The notes below the pieces were generated by a model. The model worked only from the letters and a program-made list of their open reading frames with translations. It ran no database searches and was not told the origin of the DNA. Below are positions 1 through 12,091 of a DNA stretch of 64,000 nt, piece by piece. The stretch is taken from assembly GCA_035048485.1 (NCBI GenBank), contig CM068585.1, forward strand, positions 12,873,001 through 12,937,000, in the 5' to 3' direction. Each line of letters starts with the position of its first letter. The stretch's first letter is position 1. Made by a program: the position numbers and the translations under genes. The DNA is from Pteria penguin. Its lineage: Eukaryota > Mollusca > Bivalvia > Pterioida > Pteriidae.

Positions 1-246
1 AGACATAGTAGCCCTTCCCCTTTCACTCAAGACCACGCGAAATCTATCAGTCCAAACTCGTCCGTCTCTTGTTCCAGATTCAATCATTCCAATGTCTATG
101 ACCCAGACCTTCAACTCTCAAGTTCCGTATCAACAAAGAAAACTGCAGATCACAGTGCTGAATACTTAGACTCTGGTTCTGATAGTAATGATGCTTCATA
201 TGCAGAATGTGGAAGGGTACTGCAGGTTGTTTTACCTGATGCATGA
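1..246 (+). CDS. Partial: C-terminal coding exon of an unidentified gene
   Basis: Frame 1 is open from the first base to a TGA at 244-246 (81 codons). The peptide is Ser/Asp/Asn-rich and polar (for example EYLDSGSDSNDASYAE) and ends in VLQVVLPDA, which suits a disordered or cytoplasmic C-terminal tail. No start codon or splice acceptor is visible because the window begins inside the frame, so this is either the end of a last exon or a chance open frame. Its codon use is more balanced than the A+T-rich flank that follows. I do not recognise the protein. Confidence 0.4.
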   Translation, partial: RHSSPSPFTQDHAKSISPNSSVSCSRFNHSNVYDPDLQLSSSVSTKKTADHSAEYLDSGSDSNDASYAECGRVLQVVLPDA

Positions 247-1117
247 ATCCACACGTCCACCAAATATGAGCAGAGATTATTATGGTTATATTATAGTGAC
301 TTATTAATAACAAGAAGTTGTACTTTTGATAAATGATAGAAAATGTTGATTTGAAAATTCTCAAAATACTCCAAAACGATGCATATTTTCCCAATTTCAC
401 GGGCCGCGACCCCATTCCCAAAATACACAAAAATCCTTGGACTATGTTTTGTTTTTCTTTTTTAGTTGTTTGTTTCTGTTTTTGGAGGTTTTCGTTTATG
501 GTTTGAGATCTTTGTTTTGTTTTGTTTTCTTTTCTTCTGTTTCATTATTATTTTTTTTTTTCATATAATATCATGTCTCTGTTTTCCGACAAAAATGCAA
601 TTCAGTGGTAGTAACTGATTTTCATGGTAAGTTCTAATTTCCTTCTTGATCGTAAACTTGTACAAGACTTGGCAACAAACAAACACAAATCCGCATCATT
701 AACTGGATCAAAGCACAACATAATAAATTATTTATAATCAGTTAGACTGTAAAAACATTCAATATCCACTGCCTTCCTCTTAATCTATACACAATGGATT
801 GCCTTATCCGTACTTTTGGTGTATTAACTGCTTATTCAATCCCGTATTAATCTCATTGAGTTAAGACGTTTTCACTTCTTTCCCTTATAATATTTCTTTA
901 CCGTGTGTTTATGAGCATGTCGGAATTCAAAGCTATCGGACGATTGATATATAGGTTCAGCACTCTAGTAGCCTTAACAAATCACCGCCTTTTATTCATG
1001 ACTTGGAATTTTTCTGTCGTTACACTTAGTTATGTTCAGAATGTTTAGATGGATTTATGTGCAATAGGATGAAGGCATATAGAGTCTATATAACTTTACA
1101 TGAAGCTTTATACACGC
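247..1117. other. Non-coding, T-rich
   Basis: This stretch follows the putative terminal exon. It has T-rich low-complexity sequence around 440-570 and no exon-like open frame flanked by splice signals. It may include a 3' UTR. I see no RNA gene or recognisable repeat before the tandem array starts near 1118. Confidence 0.4.
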
Positions 1118-2214
1118 ATTTTCTCATGTATAATCCAATGTCGTATATGTAAGATATCGACAATTTCTCCTGTAATGTAATATCGTATATGTAAGATATC
1201 GACATTTCTCCTGTATACCCTAATGTCGTATATGTAAGATATCGATATTTCCCCCTGTATAATGTAATGTTGTATATGTAAGATATCGAAAATTTCCCCT
1301 GTATAATATAATGTCGTATATGTAAGATATCGACATTTTCCCTGTATAATCTAATGTCGTATATGTAAGATATCGACATTTCTCCTGTATAATCTAATGT
1401 CGTATATGTAAGATATCGACATTTTTCCGGTATAATCTAATGTCGTATATGTAAGATATCGACAATTTCTCCTGTATAATGTAATGTCGTATATGTAAGA
1501 TATCGACATTTTCTCCTGTATAATGTAATGTCGTATATGTAAGATATCGACAGTTTCTCCTGTATAATGTAATGTCGTATATGTAAGATATCGACATTTC
1601 CCCCTGTATAATCTAATGTCGTATATGTAAGATATCGACATTTCTCCTGTATAATGTAATGTCGTATATGTGTAAGATATCGACATTTTCTCCTGTATAA
1701 TGTAATGTCGTGTATGTAAGATATCGACAATTTCTCCTGTATAATCTAATGTCGTATATGTAAGATATCGACGTTTTCCCCTGTATAATCTAATGTCGTA
1801 TATGTAAGATATCGAAATTTCTCCTGTATACCCTAATGTCGTATATGTAAGATATCGACATTTCTCCTGTATAATGTATTGTCGTATATGTAAGATATCG
1901 ACAATTTCCCCTGTATAATGTAATGTCGTATATGTAAGATATCGACATTTTCCTCTGTATAATCTAATGTCGTATATGTAAGATATCGACATTTTCCCTG
2001 TATAATCTAATGTCGTCTATGTAAGATATCGACATTTTTCCGGTATAATCTAATGTCGTATATGTAAGTTATCGACATTTTCCCCTGTATAATCTAAGGT
2101 CGTATATGTAAGATATCGACATTTTCCCCTGTATAATGTAATGTCGTATATGTAAGATATCGACATTTCTCCTGTATAATCTAATATTGTATATGTAAGA
2201 TATGGACATTTTAG
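1118..2214. repeat. 43-bp minisatellite array A, about 25 units
   Basis: Tandem units contain the core TGTCGTATATGTAAGATATC followed by GACATTTCTCCTGTATAATC. The unit is 43 bp, with occasional 40- to 45-bp variants. Almost every unit keeps the palindrome GATATC. Variation is concentrated in the CATTT(C/T)(C/T)CC run and in the AATCTAAT/AATGTAAT dinucleotide. Because 43 leaves a remainder of 1 when divided by 3, long minus-strand open frames with repeated ISYIYDI/YLTYTTL peptides arise automatically; I treat them as artefacts and not genes. Confidence 0.95.
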
Positions 2215-2995
2215 AGGTGACCATGAAGCAATAGACTTTCCATACAGGCGACCTTGGTTTTGTCCCAATTCCATGCCACAAAGGCGTTTTGGTTACCTTC
2301 TGCTCCCATCTATGACGGTAAAGTTGTTGGAAGTCACGGATACCCTCGGTACATCATCAAATCCAATAATTAATTCCACGTAGTTATTAATGCAGTTTCT
2401 TTTAAGAACAGTAGTCAGAGGACAGACTGAAGGATTTAAATGTAAACTTCTCATAAATATATATTTTTTATATCAAGATGCCTGTACCTTTTCATTTGAG
2501 AATTTTTGTCCCGTATGCATAATGCTAAAAGATCAACGTTTGGGAAAAAAATTTAGAAAAAAATATCAATGAAATTTCCATTTGGTAGCGTCCTTATAAC
2601 AGACCTGATTTGAAGAAAAGCAAACAAACAGAGAAACAAACAAATAAAATATACCCGTCGGATATTAACCTTAGCAATGCGATAAACATTAAAGCAAGTA
2701 CATGCATTGTTATTTGGTACATAATATTTGGTTTATGTTCTTGTTTTCTAAATTCATCTACTTGTACATGTAGTTTACGACTCTCGTGTCGTTTAAAGAT
2801 ATTCACTGGAAACTTAATGGCAGTGACGTAAATGACAGATACTTATATAAATTTTAACATGATACATTATCGTATCAAATGACCATTTCTATTGATTTCA
2901 CTTCTATACCGTTATTACCTTACCTCCGACATCTATTGTCCATATCTCTTGAGTTCTTGGTGCTATAAATAGGACACTATCTTCCATTAATATTC
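2215..2995. other. Single-copy spacer between the two 43-bp arrays
   Basis: About 780 bp separate array A from array B. No exon, RNA gene or known repeat stands out. Short open frames on both strands at 2390-2831 lack splice context and recognisable motifs. The spacer matters mainly because it shows that the two arrays are distinct loci with abrupt boundaries. Confidence 0.4.
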
Positions 2996-5900
2996 TATGG
3001 AGACACAACCGTCCCTCAATAATATGGGCAATATGTCCTGGAGACACCACAATCCATCAATAATCGTCGGCAGTATATGCTAAGTAGACACCACCATCCA
3101 TAAATACCATGGGCAGTATATTCTAAGGAGACACCACTGTCCTTCAGTATCGTGGGCAGTATATGCTGAGGAGACACCACCGTCCTTCAGTATCGTGGGT
3201 ACTATGTGCTGAGAAGACACCAACGTCCTTCAATATCATGGGCAGTATATGCTGAGGAGACACCACCGTCCTTCAGTATCGTGGGCAGTATATGCTGAGG
3301 AGACACCACCGTCCTTCAGTATCGTGGGCAGTATATGCTGAGGAGACACCACCGTCCTTCAGTATCGTGGGCAGTATATGCTGAGGAGACACCACCGTCC
3401 TTCAGTATCGTGGGCAGTATATGCTGAGGAGACACCACCGTCCTTCAGTATCGTGGGCAGTATATGCTGAGGAGACCCCGCCGTCCTTCAGTATCGTAGG
3501 CAGTATATGCTGAGGAGACACCGCCGTCCTTCAGTATCGTGGGCAGTATATGCTGAGGAGACACCACCGTCCTTCAGTATCGTGGGTAATATATGCTGAG
3601 GAGACACCGCCGTCCTTCAGTATCGTGGGCAGTATATGCTGAGGAGACACCACCGTCCTTCAGTATCGTGGGTAGTATATGCTGAGGAGACACCACCGTC
3701 CTTCAGTATCGTGGGTAATATATGCTGAGGAGACACCACCGTCCTTCAGTATCGTGGGTAGTATATGCTGAGGAGACACCACCGTCCTTCAGTATCGTGG
3801 GCAATATATGCTGAGGAGACACCACCGTCCTTCAGTATCGTAGGCAATATATGCTGAGGAGACACCGTCGTCCTTCAGTATCGTGGGCAATATATGCTGA
3901 GGAGACACCGCAGTCCTTCAGTATCTGGGCAGTATCTGCTGAGGAGACACCGACGTCCTTCAGTATCGTGGGCAGTATATGCTGAGGAGACACCGCCGTC
4001 CTTCAGTATCGTTGGCAGTATATGCTGAGGAGACATCACCGTCCTTCAGTATCGTAGGCAGTATATGCTGAGGAAACACCACCGTCCTTCAGTATCGTGG
4101 GCAATATATACTGAGGAGACACCGCCGTCCTTCAGTATCGTGGGTAGTATATGCTGAGGAGACACCGCCGTCCTTCAGTATCTCGGCAGTATATGCTGAG
4201 GAGACACCGCCGTCCTTCAGTATCGTAGTCAATATATGCTGAGGAGACACTACCGTCCTTCAGTATCGTGGGTAGTATATGCTGAGGAGACACCACCGTC
4301 CTACAGTATCGTAGGCAATCTTCGCTGAGGAGACACCACTGTCCTTCAGTATCGTGGACAGTATATGCTGAGGAGACACCACCGTCCTTCAGTATCGTGG
4401 GCAGTATATGCCGAGGAGACACCACTGTCCTTCAGTATCATGGGCAGTATATGCTGAGGAGACATCACCGTCCTTCAGTATCGTAGGCAGTATATGCTGA
4501 GGAGACACCGTCGTCCTTCAGTATCGTGGGCAATATATACTGAGGAGACGCCGTCCTTCAGTATCGTGGGTAGTATATGCTGAGGAGACACCACCGTCCT
4601 ACAGTATCGTAGGCAATCTTTGCTGAGGAGACACCACTGTCCTTCAGTATCGTGGACAGTATATGCTGAGGAGACACCACCGTCCTTCAGTATCGTGGGC
4701 AGTATATGCTGAGGAGACACCACCGTCCTTCAGTATCGTGGGTAGTATATGCTGAGGAGACACCACCGTCCTTCAGTATCGTGGGTAATATATGCTGAGG
4801 AGACACCACCGTCCTTCAGTATCGTGGGTAGTATATGCTGAGGAGACACCACCGTCCTTCAGTATCGTGGGCAGTATATGCTGAGGAGACACCACCGTCC
4901 TTCAGTATCGTAGGCAATATATGCTGAGGAGACACCGTCGTCCTTCAGTATCGTGGGCAATATATGCTGAGGAGACACCGCCGTCCTTCAGTATCTGGGC
5001 AGTATATGCTGAGGAGACACCGACGTCCTTCAGTATCGTGGGCAGTATATGCTGAGGAGACACCGCCGTCCTTCAGTATCGTTGGCAGTATATGCTGAGG
5101 AGACATCACCGTCCTTCAGTATCGTAGGCAGTATATGCTGAGGAAACACCACCGTCCTTCAGTATCGTGGGCAATATATACTGAGGAGACACCGCCGTCC
5201 TTCAGTATCGTGGGTAGTATATGCTGAGGAGACACCACTGTCCTTCAGTATCTGGGCAGTATATGCTGAGGAGACACCGCCGTCCTTCAGTATCGTAGTC
5301 AATATATGCTGAGGAGACACCGCCGTCCTTCAGTATCGTGGGTAGTATATGCTGAGGAGACACCGTCGTCCTTCAGTATCTGGGCAGTATATGCTGAGGA
5401 GACACCGCCGTCCTTCAGTATCGTAGTCAATATATGCTGAGGAGACACTACCGTCCTTCAGTATCGTGGGTAGTATATGCTGAGGAGACACCACCGTCCT
5501 ACAGTATCGTAGGCAATCTTTGCTGAGGAGACACCACTGTCCTTCAGTATCGTGGACAGTATATGCTGAGGAGACACCACCGTCCTTCAGTATCGTGGGC
5601 AGTATATGCTGAGGAGACACCGCCGTCCTTCAGTATCGTGGGCAGTATATGCTGAGGAGACACCACCGTCCTTCAGTATCGTGGGCAGTATATGCTGAGG
5701 AGACACCGTCGTCCTTCAGTATCGTGGGCAATATATACTGAGGAGACGCCGTCCTTCAGTATCGTGGGTAGTATATGCTGAGGAGACACCACCGTCCTTC
5801 AGTATCGTGGGCAATATATGCTGAGGAGACACCACCGTCCTTCAGTATCGTAGGCAATATATGCTGAGGAGACACCGCCGTCCTTCAGTATCGTAGGCAG

Positions 5901-8900
5901 TATATGCTGAGGAGACACCGCCGTCCTTCAGTATCGTGGGTAGTATATACTGAGGAGACACCACCGTCCTTCAGTATCTGGGCAGTATATGCTGAGGAGA
6001 CACCACTGTCTTTCAGTATCGTGGGCAGTATATGCTGAGGAGATACCACCGTCCTTCAGTATCTGGGCAATATATGCTGAGGAGACACCACTGTCCTTTA
6101 GTATCGTGGGCAGTATATGCTGAGGAGACACCGCCGTCCTTCAGTATCGTGGGTAGTATATGCTGAGGAGACACCGCCGTCCTTCAGTATCGTGGGCAGT
6201 ATATGCTGAGGAGACACCACCGTCCTTCAGTATCGTGGGCAGTATATGCTGAGGAGACACCACCGTCCTTCAGTATCGTAGGCAAGATATGCTGAGGAGA
6301 CACTACCGTTCTTCAGTATCGTGGGTAGTATATGCTGAGGAGACACCACCGTCCTACAGTATCGTAGGCAATCTTTGCTGAGGAGACACCACTGTCCTTC
6401 AGTATCGTGGGTAGTTTATGCTGAGGAGACACCGCCGTCCTGCAGTATCGAGGGCAGTATATGCCGAGGAGACACCACTGTCCTTCAGTATCATAGGCAG
6501 TATATGCTGAGGAGACATCACCGTCATTCAGTATCGTGTGTAGTATATGCTGAGGAGACACCGTCGTCCTTCAGTATCGAGGGCAATATATACTGAGGAG
6601 ACACCGCCGTCCTTCAGTATCGTGGGTAGTATATGCTGAGGAGACACCACCGTCCTTCAGTATCGTGGGTAATATATGCTGAGGAGACACCACCGTCCTT
6701 CAGTATCGTAGGCAATATATGCTGAGGAGACACCACTTTCCTTCAGTATCATGGGCAATATATGCTGAGGAGACACCGCCGTCCTTCAGTATCGTAGGCA
6801 GTATATGCTGAGGAGACACCACCGTCCTTCAGTATCTGGGCAATATATGCTGAGGAGACACCGCCGTCCTTCAGTATCGTGGGTAGTATATGCTGAGGAG
6901 ACACCGCCGTCCTTCAGTATCGTGGGTAGTATATGCTGAGGAGACACCGCCGTCCTTCAGTATCGTGGGTAGTATATGCTGAGGAGACACCACCGTCCTT
7001 CAGTATCTGGGCAGTATATGCTGAGGAGACACTACCGTCCTTCAGTATCGTGGGCAGTATATGCTGAGGAGACACCGCCGTCCTTCAGTATCGTGGGTAG
7101 TATATGCTGAGGAGACACCACCGTCCTTCAGTATCTGGGCAGTATATGCGGAGGAGACACCACTGTCCTTCAGTATCTGGGCAGTATATGCTGAGGAAAC
7201 ACCACTGTCCTTCAGTATCGTGGGTAGTATATGCTGAGGAGACACCACTGTCCTTCAGTATCGTGGGCAGTATATGCTGAGGAGACACCGCCGTCCTTCA
7301 GTATCTGGGCAGTATATCCTGAGGAGACATCGCCGTCCTTTAGTATCGTGGGCAGTATATGCTGAGGAGACACAGCCGTCCTTCAGTATCGTGGGTGGTA
7401 TATGCTGAGGAGACACCACTGTCCTTCAGTATCGTAGGCAGTATATGCTGAGGAGACACCGTCGTCCTTCAGTATCGTGGGCAGTATATGCTGAGGAGAC
7501 CCCGCCGTCCTTCAGTATCGTAGGCAGTATATGCTGAGGATACACCACTGTCCTTCAGTATCGTGGGTAGTATATGCTGAGGAGACACCACCGTCCTTCA
7601 GTATCTGGGCAGTATATGCTGAGGAGACACCACCGTCCTTCAGTATCGTGGGCAGTATATGCTGAGGAGACAACACCGTCCTTCAGTATTGTGGGTAGTA
7701 TATGCTGAGGAGACACCGCTGTCCTTCAGTATCTGGGCAGTATATGCTGAGGAGACACCGCCGTCCTTCAGTATCGTGGGCAATATATACTGAGGAGACA
7801 CCGCCGTCCTTCAGTATCGTTGGTAGTATATGCTAAGGAGACACCACTGTCCTTCAGTATCGTAGGCAGTATATGCTGAGGAGACACCACCGTCCTTCAG
7901 TATCGTGGGTAGTATATGCTGAGGAGACACCACTGTCCTACAGTATCGTGGGCAATCTTTGCTGAGGAGACACCACTGTCCTTCAGTATCGTGGGCAGTA
8001 TATGCTGAGGAGACACCACCGTCCTTCAGTATCGTGGGCAATATATGCCGAGGAGACACCACTGTCCTTCAGTATCATGGGCAGTATATGCTGAGGAGAC
8101 ACCACCGTCCTTCAGTATCGTGGGTAGTATATGCTGTGGAGACACCGCCGTCCTTCAGTATCGTGGGCAATATATACTGAGGAGACACCGCCGTCCTTCA
8201 GTATCGTGTGTAGTATATGCTGAGGAGACACCGCCGTCCTTCAGTATCGTGGGCAATATATGCTGAGGAGACACCACCGTCCTTCAGTATCGTAGGGAAT
8301 ATATGCTGAGGAGACACCGCCGTCCTTCAGTATCGTGGGCAATATATGCTGAGGAGACACCGCCGTCCTTCAGTATCGTGGGCAGTATATGCTGAGGAGA
8401 CACCGCCGTCCTTCAGTATCGTGGGCAGTATATGCTGAGGAGACACCACTGTCCTTCAGTATCGTGGGCAGTATATGCTGAGGAGACACCACTGTCCTTC
8501 AGTATCGTGGGCAGTATATGCTGAGGAGACACCGCCGTCCTTCAGTATCGTGGGCAGTATATGCTGAAGAGACACCACTGTCCTTCAGTATCGTGGGCAG
8601 TATATGCTGAGGAGACACCGCCGTCCTTCAGTATCGTGGATAGTATATGCTGAGGAGACACCACCGTCCTTCAGTATCGTGGACAGTATATGCTGAGGAG
8701 ACACCGTCGTCCTTCAGTATCGTGGGCAGTATATGCTGAGGAGACACCGTCGTCCTTCAGCATCGTTGGCAGTATATGCTGAGGAGACACCACTCTCCTT
8801 CAGTATCGTGGGCAGTATATGCTTAGGAGACACCACTGTCCTTCAGTATCGTGGGCAGTATATGCTGAGGAGACACCGCCGTCCTTCAGTATAGTGGGCA

Positions 8901-10520
8901 GTATATACTGAGGAGACAGCACCGTCCTTCAGTATCGTAGGCAGTATATGCTGAGGAGACACCGCCGTCCTTCAGTATCGTGGGCAGTATATGCTGAGGA
9001 AACACCACCGTCCTTCATTATCGTGGGCAGTATATGCTGAGGAGACACCGTCGTCCTTCAGTATCGTGGGCAATATATACTGAGGAGACACCGCCGTCCT
9101 TCAGTATCGTTGGTAGTATATGCTGAGGAGACACCACTGTCCTTCAGTATCGTAGGCAGTATATCCTGAGGAGACACCACCGTCCTTCAGTATCGTGGGT
9201 AGTATATGCTGAGGAGACACCACTGTCCTACAGTATCGTGGGCAATCTTTGCTGAGGAGACACCACTGTCCTTCAGTATCGTGGGCAGTATATGCTGAGG
9301 AGACACCACCGTCCTTCAGTATCTTGGGCAGTATATGCCGAGGAGACACCACTGTCCTTCAGTATCATGGGCAGTATATGCTGAGGAGACACCACCGTCC
9401 TTCAGTATCGTGGGTAGTATATGCTGTGGAGACACCGCCGTCCTTCAGTATCGTGGGCAATATATACTGAGGAGACACCGCCGTCCTTCAGTATCATGTG
9501 TAGTATATGCTGAGGAGACACCGCCGTCCTTCAGTATTGTAGGCAATATATGCTGAGGAGACACCACCGTCCTTCAGTATCGTAGGCAATATATGCTAAG
9601 GAGACACCGCCGTCCTTCAGTATCGTGGGCAATATATGCTGAGGAGACACCGCCGTCCTTCAGCATCGTTGGCAGTATATGCTGAGGAGACACCACTCTC
9701 CTTCAGTATCGTAGGCAGTATATGCTGAGGAGACACCGCCGTCCTTCAGTATCGTAGGCAGTATATGCTGAGGAGACACCACTGTCCTTCAGTATCGTGG
9801 GCAGTATATGCTGAGGAGACACCACTGTCCTTCAGTATCGTGGGTAGTATATGCTGAGGAGACACCACCGTCCTTCAGTATCGTGGGTAGTATATGCTGA
9901 GGAGACACCACCGTCCTTCAGTATCGTGGGTAGTATATGCTGAGGAGACACTGCCGTCCTTCAGTATCGTGGGTAGTATATGCTGAGGAGACACCACCGT
10001 CCTTCAGTATCGTGGGTAGTATATGCTGAGGAGACACCGTCGTCCTTCAGCATCGTTGGCAGTATATGCTGAGGAGACACCACTCTCTTTCAGGATCGTG
10101 GGCAGTATATGCTGAGGAGACACCACTGTCCTTCAGTATCGTGGGCAGTATATGCTGAGGAGACACCGCCGTCCTTCAGTATAGTGGGCAGTATATACTG
10201 AGGAGACACCACCGTCCTTCATTATCGTGGGCAGTATATGCTGGGGAAACACCACCGTCCTTCATTATCGTGGGCAGTATATGCTGAGGAGACACCGCCT
10301 TCCTTCAGTATCGTGGGCATTATATGCTGAGGAGACACCGCCGTTCTTCAGTATCGTGGGCAGTATATGCTGAGGAGACACCACCGTCCTTCAGTATCGT
10401 GAGTAATATATGCTGAGGAGACACCACCGTCCTTCGACGTCGTGGGCAATATATGCTAAGGAGACACCACCGTCCATCAATGTCATGGCAAGTATATGCT
10501 GAGCAGACATCACCGTACTT
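2996..10520. repeat. 43-bp satellite array B, about 175 units, with higher-order repeats
   Basis: The unit has the cores GTCCTTCAGTATCGTGGG and AGTATATGCTGAGGAGACACC and is 43 bp long; a recurrent 42-bp form lacks one base (CAGTATCTGGG). Most variation is two-state at a few sites: ACC(A/G)(C/T)(C/T) and (A/G)GG(C/T)A(G/A)TATATG. The first three and last three units are diverged, typical of array edges. Blocks repeat at longer range: the block at 3661-4130 recurs 1070 bp downstream, and the block at 7811-8300 recurs exactly 1290 bp (30 units) downstream. A marker variant, CTACAGTATCGTAGGCAATC, starts at 4301, 4599, 5499, 6354, 7938 and 9228. Open frames with HILPTILKDGGVSSAY-type peptides on either strand are by-products of the repeat. 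Confidence 0.97.
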
Positions 10521-10679
10521 CCATATTTGCTGCAGTATCACTTTTATGTTTTCCGTCTTGTATCTGATGGATTTATGTCACGTGATGTTAGAGAACAATG
10601 GAGAATAAAATAAAATTGCACACGCATGGTTTTTTTGGTGATCGCCGGTCTCATCAGATCGTATCCATACTGGTTTACA

Positions 10680-10808
10680 AATATCATGGGCAGTGTATAC
10701 TGAGGAGACACCATCGTTCGTCTATAAGTGATAGTGTATCACTATACGCTAGGACACACCACCATCCATCAAAATCAGGGGCAGTATATGCTAAGGAGAC
10801 ACCATAGT
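10680..10808. repeat. Detached, diverged units of array B
   Basis: After about 160 bp of unrelated sequence, three degenerate units reappear. They carry ATCATGGGCAGTGTATACTG, GAGGAGACACCATCG and GGGGCAGTATATGCTAAGGA. They are probably old edge units separated from the main array by an insertion or by decay. Confidence 0.75.
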
Positions 10809-12079
10809 CGTTGAAAGTATTATCTTGCTAGTATTATCCTACATAAATTCATCAATTGAATATTCTTCTGAGCACTCCCCATATAGCGCTTTTAAGAGAA
10901 AATGAGAAATTTGTAGCGCACCAGAATATTTTGTCATTCAAACACACCCTACTTTCTTCCTTACAAAGTTGTTTTCGTACTCAATATTCTCAATAGATAT
11001 TGAAATGTTATAATTTCGGAAACAAAATATATCATCACGTATGTATATGACAGGAGGTATGATTGAATTAGTCATCTCGTGTATTACTGCGACTGAAAAC
11101 AACGTTCACTTGGTTTACCATAATGTAAGGTGGCAATGCTTAATAATATCATTACTTGTGATCTCTAAAATGAAAACATAAGATAAAATGTTTAAATAAA
11201 AATAACTTGAACTGTAAAGGAAACAACGTGTAATACACGGAAGTTCTTGGTATAGTATTAATGTGTCACTTACAACGAAGTATCTTGGGCATCACGGAAC
11301 ACTAAATATCAAAGATGTAACCAGCTGCAGGTATACAGTGGATGTCTCTTGTTAGCAGGCCACTCTTGCCATAAATCCCGTACTTTCAGAGACGATAAAA
11401 AGCCATTTAAACAGTGCACACATAAAATTAATGTTGATTCACATCTTAATAGGAAATTATGTGGTACACCGACACAGCAAGAGAACAAAGACATGAATCA
11501 CATGATAAAACTAAAGTCAAATTATATTCAGGAACATGATTATATAGTTACAAGGGGGAAGTGTGCATAATACAAAAAATTACGACATTAAATAGCTGTA
11601 TATTAATGTGTCAGTCAAATCCGTACACTGTCGGTTATCGTGCTACAAAATGAACTTATCTTTAACAAATAATGTATAGTGTACATATAGCTATGAAGAA
11701 TAAGTGACTAAATAGCACAATTAATGATCAGGTCCCCTCCTTCCCCTCCACCCCCCCCCCCCCCCGAGCAAATACTTAAAAAGGGGTTTAGACTTGGTCA
11801 TTATCTCCTTGCTATTTCCGTTATGTCTACAAAATCGTCATTACTAATATCAACACATTAATTAGCTGAACAACTTCTGGAATCCTTTGTAGAGGTCATG
11901 TATAGGTTTACTCCATAGAAATTTTATCGGAGATCAAACCCTTCAGGGATGGAAATCGACAAGTTTAGCAAAGACCGTTTCATTTTTTATTGATTGCGAG
12001 TTCGTTGAATGCATTTTATGTTTGTTCCTTTCGTGATATAGATAGTCAGTGGATAACTTTACACTTTCTCATATTACAG
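10809..12079. other. Intergenic region, upstream of the CNBD2-like gene
   Basis: This should hold the 5' flank and any untranslated first exon of the gene that follows, but I cannot place a promoter or a transcription start. A C homopolymer of 15 bases lies at 11751-11765. Short open frames at 11309-11570 show no motif or splice context. Confidence 0.35.
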
Positions 12080-12091
12080 AAAATCGCAGCA

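Noticed and set aside
1086..2281. Minus-strand open frames of 67-213 codons with ISYIYDI/YLTYTTL repeats
   Set aside because: They arise from the 43-bp array; all three frames cycle through the same peptides and there is no splice or start context.
4132..9556. Many open frames on both strands (HILPTILKDGG..., MLRRHHCPSVSW...)
   Set aside because: They are translations of the 43-bp array B, present in both orientations, ended wherever a unit varies; not credible proteins.
1118..10520. CRISPR-like array
   Set aside because: Units are contiguous with no unique spacers, and the genome is eukaryotic; these are satellites.
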